A stretch of DNA of 5,367 nucleotides from a bacterium. Its GTDB lineage: Bacteria; JAMCPX01. Positions 1 through 5,367 of this stretch are shown piece by piece. Numbering within the stretch: the stretch's first letter is position 1; every line of letters starts with the position of its first letter. The stretch covers positions 1 through 5,367 of the forward strand of contig JAKAHI010000120.1 in assembly GCA_021815065.1 (NCBI GenBank), written 5' to 3'. Both the position numbers and the translations under genes were made by a program. A model generated the notes under the pieces. It searched no databases. It worked only from the letters and a program-made list of their open reading frames with translations, and was not told the origin of the DNA.

Positions 1-1
1 A

Positions 2-1093
2 ATAACGGCATTCGGGACCGTTCGTATGGCGGTTGATGCGATAAGAAAGGGCGCTTCTGACTACCTGACAAAACCTTTTGAAAAAGAAGAGCTTTTGCTT
101 TCCATAAAACAGGCGTTAATAGGTAAGGGCGGAATGGAGCATCACGCCAGTCATGGTATTATCGGCTCTTCATCGGCCATCAAAGGAATTCTCGGCACAA
201 TAAAACGTATTGCTGATTCGGATGTGCCGGTCCTCATCACGGGCGAGTCAGGCACCGGCAAGGAGGTCATCGCACGCGCTCTCCATTCCTCAGGCAACAA
301 AAAAAATAAGGCATTTGTTGCTATCAATTGTGCGGCCATTCCTTCGGACCTGCTTGAGGCCGAGCTGTTCGGATACGCAAAAGGCGCATTTACCGGCGCT
401 ATCAAAGATAAAGAAGGCAGATTTTCGCTCGCAAACCAGGGCACCCTGTTTCTCGACGAAATAGGGAGCATGGATATCAGATTACAGCCAAAGCTGTTGC
501 GTGCAATAGAAACCGGTGCCATTGAAAGGCTCGGTGACGTCGAGGTCAAAAAGATCGATGCAAGAATCGTATCAGCCACGAATGCAGATCTTGCGGACTT
601 AATCAAAAAGGGAGCATTCCGGGAAGATCTCTATTACAGACTCAACGTCGTCCATATACACATTCCTCCGCTGCGGGAGCGCAGGGAGGATATCTCCCTG
701 CTCGCCGGACATTTCTTAAACCAGTATGCCCCCGGAGGAAAGCTTGTGCTCAGCAATAAAGCTATGAACAGGATTGTGAATCATCCATGGTACGGTAATG
801 TACGGGAGCTCCAGAATTTTATACGGCGGACCGCGGTGATAAAGGACGGCGGGACGATCACGGAGCAGGACGTCGAATCGAACCTGTCTCCATCCGTTTC
901 CCTGCACGAGCATACGTCTGCTATCATTGATGAATCCATGGATGAGGCCGAAAAACGCATGATCGTATCTGCTCTGGATAAAGCAGGATACAATAGGTCC
1001 AAAGCGGCAAAGATTCTAAAAATACCGAGATACAAACTGATCTATAGAATAAAAAAATATAAGATAGCTGCCCCCAAAAGTACATCCGAATGA
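2..1093 (+). CDS. Sigma-54-dependent NtrC-family response regulator (5' end outside window)
   Basis: This is a cytoplasmic transcription activator that uses ATP hydrolysis to open sigma-54 RNA polymerase promoters, normally after phosphorylation by a partner histidine kinase. The frame is open from base 2, and the ATG at 26 is internal: the eight codons before it (ITAFGTVR) complete a typical receiver C-terminus ending in DYLTKPF, with the conserved Lys. Numbered from base 2 (363 visible residues), the AAA+ domain shows Walker A GESGTGKE (81-88), an intact GAFTGA sigma-54 contact loop (128-133), Walker B FLDE (150-153), the arginine-finger region FREDLYYRLN (206-215) and sensor II GNVREL (265-270). 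A Fis-type helix-turn-helix follows at about 331-355. Family members are usually 440-480 residues, so roughly 90 N-terminal residues, including the phospho-acceptor Asp, lie outside. The cognate kinase is not in view. Its target is unknown; the convergent minus-strand operon is a candidate only by proximity. Confidence 0.96.
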   Translation: MTAFGTVRMAVDAIRKGASDYLTKPFEKEELLLSIKQALIGKGGMEHHASHGIIGSSSAIKGILGTIKRIADSDVPVLITGESGTGKEVIARALHSSGNKKNKAFVAINCAAIPSDLLEAELFGYAKGAFTGAIKDKEGRFSLANQGTLFLDEIGSMDIRLQPKLLRAIETGAIERLGDVEVKKIDARIVSATNADLADLIKKGAFREDLYYRLNVVHIHIPPLRERREDISLLAGHFLNQYAPGGKLVLSNKAMNRIVNHPWYGNVRELQNFIRRTAVIKDGGTITEQDVESNLSPSVSLHEHTSAIIDESMDEAEKRMIVSALDKAGYNRSKAAKILKIPRYKLIYRIKKYKIAAPKSTSE

Positions 1094-1114
1094 CAGGGTA
1101 GCGTGTGTTTGAAA

Positions 1115-1855
1115 TTATTTTTTTTTCTTCTTCTCTGCCGCGTCTTTTTTTAGGACAAGGGTCCTCTCTCCCAGCAGGCCGAACTTCAACCATTTAAATC
1201 CGAACTTCAAAAGTTCCTGGTCGTCTACTTTCATGCGATCTACCGTAGCCGGATCCACCTCGAAAAGATCGAGGAATTTACTTTCAAAGACAAACCTTCT
1301 GAACTTATCGATATTATAGCAGGTCATATAAAACATATCGATTACGGATTTGTCCGGTACCTTGTCTTTCCATCCGCTTTCCACACCGGCGATCTGTCCG
1401 AACAGCATATTCATATTGTCGTAGGTTATAAATCCCTGATCCTCCAGCCAATCCTCCAGGATCCATTCTTTCGGCTCCTTCTGGCCAAAACAGAAATCTT
1501 CGCCAACGATAAGCTTGAATTCGTCCTCCTCGGTGCTGTCTTTGTCGAGCGGATACAAACGGCATGACCACGGTCTGTCCTCATAGATACTGCACCCTTC
1601 TTCGGTGAGGAACTGGCAAGCTTTATCTCCGTCTTCCCGCATTTTGAATAAGACGACCGGCAGGCTGGACCCGTCACCGATCAGCGTCCTCGTATATTTT
1701 TCAAGAAACTCTTCCGATGAAATGCCGAGCCTTTTTTTCATTCTCAGAATATCATACGGCGTTAAAAATATGTTTACGTTCCTGCAACACTTTGTAAAAC
1801 ACGCCACTCCTTTGTGACACGAAAATCTGAACTTACCGTACATCGTTATATTCAT
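1115..1855 (-). CDS. YkgJ-type cysteine-cluster protein (putative Zn/Fe-S binding)
   Basis: A 246-residue soluble protein with no signal peptide or membrane segment. The N-terminal half matches the YkgJ/CxxCxxCC family (Pfam PF03692): Cys13-x5-Cys19-x3-Cys23-Cys24, then Cys80, Cys88 and Cys98 in the recognisable RPWSCRLYPLD context, plus Cys122 and Cys179. Such cysteines are thought to bind zinc or an Fe-S cluster; the biochemical role of the family is not established. After the cluster there are about 120 further residues without a motif I recognise (WILEDWLEDQG, YDNMNMLFGQ), ending in a lysine-rich tail EKKKKK. It is the last gene of a three-gene cluster, 12 bp after the dikinase-like gene. 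The ATG at 1853-1855 is chosen because AGAGGAAG precedes it at good spacing; a second in-frame ATG at codon 5 is less well placed. It converges on the sigma-54 activator with a 21 bp gap. Confidence 0.9.
   Translation of the reverse strand: MNITMYGKFRFSCHKGVACFTKCCRNVNIFLTPYDILRMKKRLGISSEEFLEKYTRTLIGDGSSLPVVLFKMREDGDKACQFLTEEGCSIYEDRPWSCRLYPLDKDSTEEDEFKLIVGEDFCFGQKEPKEWILEDWLEDQGFITYDNMNMLFGQIAGVESGWKDKVPDKSVIDMFYMTCYNIDKFRRFVFESKFLDLFEVDPATVDRMKVDDQELLKFGFKWLKFGLLGERTLVLKKDAAEKKKKK
1118..1126. repeat. Nine-base T/A homopolymer at the 3' end of the YkgJ-type gene
   Basis: Nine consecutive T on the plus strand (A on the coding strand) encode the last three lysines of the YkgJ-type protein, directly before its TAA stop. 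Such a run is a potential replication or transcription slippage site. It also lies 25 bases after the stop of the convergent regulator gene, where it could act as a weak U-tract, but no strong hairpin precedes it. Confidence 0.4.
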
Positions 1856-1859
1856 AATT

Positions 1860-1867
1860 CTTCCTCT
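1860..1867 (-). promoter_or_regulatory. Ribosome binding site of the YkgJ-type gene
   Basis: Read on the minus strand the sequence is AGAGGAAG, four bases before the ATG at 1855, with the GAGG core seven bases away. It directly abuts the TAG stop (1868-1870) of the dikinase-like gene. Ribosomes terminating on that gene are therefore placed on this site, which suggests translational coupling. It supports the chosen start codon. Confidence 0.7.
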
Positions 1868-4426
1868 CTATGCCTGCATAATTTCTTTTATAAACGTTTC
1901 CGCGTAATCTTCAAGGACATCTGCGTTTCCCGGCATAACCATATCAAGCTGTTTTGTATAAATAGTCAATCTTCCCAGCATATCCATGATACTAACGAAT
2001 TTATTTTGTTCGCATTTTGCACATATGCCCCTGACGGTATCATCCGTCCGTTTTACATAAAACTGGTACTTTTGAAGGACCATGGTTATCAGTTCGGCCC
2101 TCTTTATTCTCCTGTCAAAATCAGCGCCTCCGCCCTGGAATATAAACCGGATATAATTATCGTTTGGCTCCTGAGTGCAGAGGCCTTCTATGGTCGATAT
2201 ATGGTATCCCATCCGTATGTTGAAATTCATATATTCATTGCTTATCAGTGCCAGATTTTTTTCATATAATCTTTCCTGAAGCTGCGGGTTTGCCATGGTA
2301 TTCATAAGCACAGAGACAAAGCCGTCTCTACTCACGGGCCGGACATCTGCCGGTTCCTTCTTTATGCCGCGCCAGAACGCAAGGAACGGTATGGAGATAA
2401 TCGATGCCTCCGTTATCTCTTTTTCTTTTTTTAAACCGCCTCCGAGGTCTATGATATAAACCTCGAACTTCGCCGCCGTTTTAAGCCGTATCGCAGAAAC
2501 TTTATCTACGGACACGTTCTGTGCGATAAGGAACATCTCATTCATGGATGCCTGGTGTGCAAACCGGATAATGTCATGCATAGTATGGATGGATTCCATG
2601 GTAAAGTTGGTGCCGTAAGGATCTATAAGGTTTAACGGCGTTACATACTCAAGGAATTTATTCATCATAAGAAGGGCCGGGGTATCTTTAAAAATTCCCT
2701 TTTTGGAATGCGGCTGTTTGAACAACTCGCCGGCATAGCCCTCGTATACGCGTCCATGGTCAGCATCTACGCTGACCAGAACACCGTTCCCGATTGTAGC
2801 GGCGGCATCGCGGGCATTGACGATTGCGGGTATCTGAAACTCCCTCGCAAGCGTCGCCATGTGTCCCGTTGGACTTCCGATATCGGCTACGATGGCCTTC
2901 GCCCTGTTCATAATACTGACGAATCTGGGGGAAGAATTCTTTACCACTGCAACCCCGCCGTTGGGAAACCTGGAGATGTCTTCATCCGTATCTACAAAAA
3001 ATACCGGGCCATACCCAATACCCGATGATGCTGTTTCCGCATTGCTGATGAGCAGTTTATGCCTAGTTGGATTTACGGAAACGTCCGTTACGCTGCGCTT
3101 CAATATGCCGAGCGGGGTTGTTTGCAATATATAAAGTTTATCGTGGTCATCGTATGCCCATTCTATCATCTGTGGACGCCGGTAGTGCTGTTCTATCTTC
3201 AACGCACAATCCGTAAGCTCTTTTATCTGCTGCACGCTCATGGCTGGTTTTCCGGAGGTCCATTCATCCACCTTGATTTCCACGATCCCTTTGTCTGTTT
3301 CTGACATGACAAGCATTTTGGTTTTATTCGCTATCTTGGATTCGATAACATTTCCATCGGCCTTCGATACAATGAAGAGATCCGGCGCTATGTCCCCATC
3401 TACGATATACTTACCCAGTCCCCAGATAGCATTTATGATAATGGCGGTATCTCCGTGTGCAGCAAAAGGATCTGCCGTATATATCACGCCGCTTGACTTT
3501 GCACGCACCATGGTCATACAGCCGACACTCATTGCTATATCATCCTGCCGGAAACCCCTGTTCGTCAGATAAAACAACGCCCGTTGACTGAACCTGCTCG
3601 CAACGACTTCCTTATAGGATTGCAGAATATCTTTTATGCCTACATTGAGTGCCGTTGTATATTGCCCGGCAAAACTGAACTCCGTACTTTCACCTGCGGC
3701 ACTACTCCTCACGGAAAAAGAGGTGCCGATCCCTTGTTTATCCATGAGCTCTTTGCAGTGGGCTTCGATAGCTTGACCGAGCTGTGGGGGTAAAGAACTA
3801 TTCATGATTATTTCCTGGACCTGTAAACTTATTTTTACGGTAGACTCAAAATCATTGATATCAAGCCCCGAAAGCAAATTTTCTATCCTCTGTTCGAGAT
3901 TATTATTTTCAAGAAAGGCTTTATACGCGTATGCGGTTATGGCAAAACCACCGGGTATGGTCAAGCCGAGTTTGTTTTTAATTTCGCCCAGTTGGGCATT
4001 TTTCCCCCCGACACTGTTGATTCTTTCCGCCGTTATATCTTCATAAGGCACGACAAGATCATCAAAAGGTATATCGTTTTTTTGAGAGAGGATCCGGCCA
4101 ATGTTTTCTTTTAAATCATCGTATATTTTGTTCAAACCGGCGTATTTGTTGCCGGAAAGACCGTTGAGGCGGTTCAATATTTTTTTGATGACAGTTAACA
4201 TTGCCTCGGCGTTTATGCGCAAATAGCCTATTTCAAATGCCTCGTCACCGGATGATTTTTCCTTTAATTCGGACATGATTCGCAGAACGAGATCATTGTT
4301 GGACAACAATCTCAGGTAATCGGTATATTTTTGTTGTAACACAACAGTATCAAAAGATGCTTTTTCTCTTAAAAGATTGATCCTCACCTTTTCGTAACCC
4401 TCATCACTATTTATAGTGTATACCAC
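1868..4426 (-). CDS. PEP synthase/PPDK-like dikinase with non-canonical C-terminal domain
   Basis: An 852-residue soluble protein, probably a phosphotransferase. Residues 1-125 form a mainly helical region not found in PEP synthase. Residues about 130-440 are a PPDK-type ATP-grasp domain (PF01326): VGGKNAQLGE (139-148, Lys142), SVRSSAAGE (238-246, Arg240), GVIYTADP (313-320), WGLGKYIVDGD (335-345) and IEWAYD...LYILQTTP (421-438). Residues about 465-565 are the PEP-utilising swivel domain (PF00391), with the catalytic histidine at His522 in SPTGHMATLARE. The PEP/pyruvate TIM barrel (PF02896) is absent. Residues 570-852 form another domain with TPLNLIDP, MHDIIRFAHQ, DLGGGL, NDNYIRFIFQGGGADFDRR and DMLGRL. 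From memory this architecture recurs in uncharacterised Deltaproteobacterial proteins annotated only as PEP/pyruvate-binding. ATP-dependent His phosphorylation is likely; the acceptor is unknown, so the name PEP synthase would be misleading. The start is GTG at 4424-4426; GTG at codon 14 is an alternative. It lies 26 bp after the permease gene. Confidence 0.92.
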   Translation of the reverse strand: MVYTINSDEGYEKVRINLLREKASFDTVVLQQKYTDYLRLLSNNDLVLRIMSELKEKSSGDEAFEIGYLRINAEAMLTVIKKILNRLNGLSGNKYAGLNKIYDDLKENIGRILSQKNDIPFDDLVVPYEDITAERINSVGGKNAQLGEIKNKLGLTIPGGFAITAYAYKAFLENNNLEQRIENLLSGLDINDFESTVKISLQVQEIIMNSSLPPQLGQAIEAHCKELMDKQGIGTSFSVRSSAAGESTEFSFAGQYTTALNVGIKDILQSYKEVVASRFSQRALFYLTNRGFRQDDIAMSVGCMTMVRAKSSGVIYTADPFAAHGDTAIIINAIWGLGKYIVDGDIAPDLFIVSKADGNVIESKIANKTKMLVMSETDKGIVEIKVDEWTSGKPAMSVQQIKELTDCALKIEQHYRRPQMIEWAYDDHDKLYILQTTPLGILKRSVTDVSVNPTRHKLLISNAETASSGIGYGPVFFVDTDEDISRFPNGGVAVVKNSSPRFVSIMNRAKAIVADIGSPTGHMATLAREFQIPAIVNARDAAATIGNGVLVSVDADHGRVYEGYAGELFKQPHSKKGIFKDTPALLMMNKFLEYVTPLNLIDPYGTNFTMESIHTMHDIIRFAHQASMNEMFLIAQNVSVDKVSAIRLKTAAKFEVYIIDLGGGLKKEKEITEASIISIPFLAFWRGIKKEPADVRPVSRDGFVSVLMNTMANPQLQERLYEKNLALISNEYMNFNIRMGYHISTIEGLCTQEPNDNYIRFIFQGGGADFDRRIKRAELITMVLQKYQFYVKRTDDTVRGICAKCEQNKFVSIMDMLGRLTIYTKQLDMVMPGNADVLEDYAETFIKEIMQA

Positions 4427-4432
4427 TTCCTT
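4427..4432 (-). promoter_or_regulatory. Possible ribosome binding site abutting the dikinase-like GTG start
   Basis: On the minus strand AAGGAA lies immediately before the GTG at 4426, with no spacer; the usual spacing is about 5-9 bases. No other start codon of the ATG/GTG/TTG type lies in frame between this GTG and the preceding gene's stop. The next in-frame candidate is GTG at 4385-4387 (codon 14), which has GAGGG at 4398-4402 ten bases upstream. Which site is used cannot be settled from the sequence alone. Confidence 0.35.
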
Positions 4433-4452
4433 GCTGATTTGAAGATAAATTA

Positions 4453-5367
4453 TTAATGAAGTACCGTTGCGCCGAGTTTTATGCCGACGATTATTACAGC
4501 GACAAAAGCAATAAGGGAGAACAGCATCCTTACATTGGGTCCGCCCGCTTTCCTTGTAAACGATGCCCCTATAACGGAGCCTATCGTCGAGCTTATAAGA
4601 AGAGAGGTAACCAGTACTAAATCGATATTGCCCTCAAGCGAGTAGGTAAACGATCCGTAAGCAGCGGTAAAGAGGATGCTGAAAAGGCTCGTTCCCACAG
4701 CTATCACCGTCGGACACCCTATGATATAGATAAGTGCCGGCATCATGATAAACCCGCCGCCGATGCCCATAAATCCGCTCAGCACCCCTGTAACGAAGGC
4801 AATGCCGGTAATAACCCACAGGGAAATTCCCGGAATACCGGAGGCATTGAATCTCAGCATAGGTTTCCATTTCAAAGCCCTTATTTTTTTTACACCTTCG
4901 GATGCCTCGGGCTCACCCGAGCCTTGAGCCCCGGACGCCACCCTTCTCGTCATCTTCATTGTCTTCAAAGACTCTCTGAAGATCGATAAACCGATCAAGC
5001 TGAGCATTACGATATAGGAAATGCTCAGAATAATCTCCAGGAGATCCACATGATGTCCTCCGGTCGAAGGCAGTAGATTCTGCAGGCCTTTAATGAGATT
5101 GAGAAGCTTTGCACCCGCCTCAACCCCGACGGATGTTCCCAAGACCATGACGATTCCAAGTTTATAATCAATATTACCGTACTTGCTGTGTCTGATAGTC
5201 GAAGCCACGGTGATCCCTACGAGAAGTGAAAGACTCGAACCTACTGCTACAGGGTAAGGAACTCCGAATATGGCATTAAGCATGGGGGTTATAAGAAATC
5301 CTCCGCCAACACCAAAAAATCCAGCCATGCCGCCGACAACAAAACCAAACAGCAGCATCCACACGAG
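4453..5367 (-). CDS. TauE/SafE (TSUP) family membrane permease (5' end outside window)
   Basis: An inner-membrane permease of the TauE/SafE/TSUP family (PF01925), whose known members move sulfite, sulfoacetate or other small organic anions; the substrate here cannot be read from sequence. The frame is open to the window edge. The GTG at 5362-5364 is preceded by an in-frame Leu codon and already sits inside the first hydrophobic segment, so the true start is outside. Numbered from that GTG (303 residues), about eight membrane segments fall in two repeated halves. Each half has the family glycine motif, FGVGGGFLITP (17-27) and MGIGGGFIMMP (199-209), and each has a GNID before its third helix (63-66 and 245-248). 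A hydrophilic, charged loop at about 130-178 joins the halves. It is the first visible gene of the minus-strand cluster and ends 26 bp before the dikinase-like gene, so it is probably cotranscribed with it. Confidence 0.93.
   Translation of the reverse strand, partial: LVWMLLFGFVVGGMAGFFGVGGGFLITPMLNAIFGVPYPVAVGSSLSLLVGITVASTIRHSKYGNIDYKLGIVMVLGTSVGVEAGAKLLNLIKGLQNLLPSTGGHHVDLLEIILSISYIVMLSLIGLSIFRESLKTMKMTRRVASGAQGSGEPEASEGVKKIRALKWKPMLRFNASGIPGISLWVITGIAFVTGVLSGFMGIGGGFIMMPALIYIIGCPTVIAVGTSLFSILFTAAYGSFTYSLEGNIDLVLVTSLLISSTIGSVIGASFTRKAGGPNVRMLFSLIAFVAVIIVGIKLGATVLH

Noticed and set aside
191..216. GGCAC...TTGCT pair resembling a sigma-54 promoter
   Set aside because: The spacing between the GG and GC elements is 16 bases rather than the required 10, and it lies inside the AAA+ coding region.
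151..606. Minus-strand open frame of 151 codons inside the regulator gene
   Set aside because: It is antisense to the Walker A/GAFTGA region of a clear AAA+ domain. The frame is open because of codon bias, and the protein resembles nothing known.
1067..1102. Imperfect inverted repeat GCTGCCC...GGGTAGC around the regulator stop codon, as a terminator
   Set aside because: The stem is only seven pairs including a G-U on the plus strand (an A-C mismatch on the minus strand), the loop is 22 bases, and the T-runs begin nine or more bases away. It is too weak to call.
1814..2269. Plus-strand open frame of 151 codons overlapping the 3' end of the dikinase-like gene
   Set aside because: It lies antisense to well-conserved coding sequence, begins inside the YkgJ-type gene, has no recognisable domain and has an implausible composition. 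It is a shadow frame.
1868..4426. Calling this gene ppsA (phosphoenolpyruvate synthase)
   Set aside because: The ATP-grasp and His domains fit, but the pyruvate/PEP-binding TIM barrel is missing and replaced, so the symbol would assert an activity the sequence does not support.
802..5364. Other alternative-frame open reading frames on both strands across the permease and dikinase genes
   Set aside because: All are shorter, nested in or antisense to genes with clear family motifs, and show no ribosome binding site or domain.

Overview
The window is gene-dense bacterial chromosome from an uncultured-looking or anaerobic lineage. Base composition looks moderate (mid-40s % GC by eye). The gene mix is a sigma-54 activator of the NtrC type, a TauE/SafE permease, a PEP-synthase-like protein with an unusual C-terminus, and a YkgJ-type cysteine-cluster protein. 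This points to a Desulfobacterota/Deltaproteobacteria- or Nitrospirota-like organism. That assignment is an inference from remembered family distributions, not from a marker gene.

Layout: from the left edge to 1093, on the plus strand, lies the 3' three quarters of an NtrC-family response regulator (end of the receiver, complete AAA+ domain with GAFTGA, Fis-type HTH). It converges, with only 21 bp between stop codons, on a minus-strand cluster that reads from the right edge toward the left. In order of transcription the cluster is: a TauE/SafE (TSUP) membrane permease whose 5' end is cut by the window edge (4453-5367); an 852-residue ATP-grasp/phosphohistidine dikinase-like protein (1868-4426, GTG start); and a 246-residue YkgJ-type CxxC-cluster protein (1115-1855). 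The gaps in the cluster are 26 bp and 12 bp, so it is very probably one transcription unit. Its promoter lies beyond the right edge.

How the genes may work together: the dikinase-like protein has the two phosphotransfer modules of PEP synthase/PPDK (ATP-grasp and swivelling His domain). It lacks the TIM-barrel that binds pyruvate/PEP and carries a different C-terminal domain of about 280 residues. The acceptor of its phosphoryl group is therefore unknown. Coupling to a TSUP anion permease and a putative metal-cluster protein suggests a small uncharacterised transport/phosphotransfer module, and this is the most interesting item here. The neighbouring sigma-54 activator might control it, but no sigma-54 promoter is visible inside the window to prove this.

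No RNA genes, mobile elements, CRISPR arrays or convincing terminators were found. There is no gene-free stretch longer than about 30 bp.
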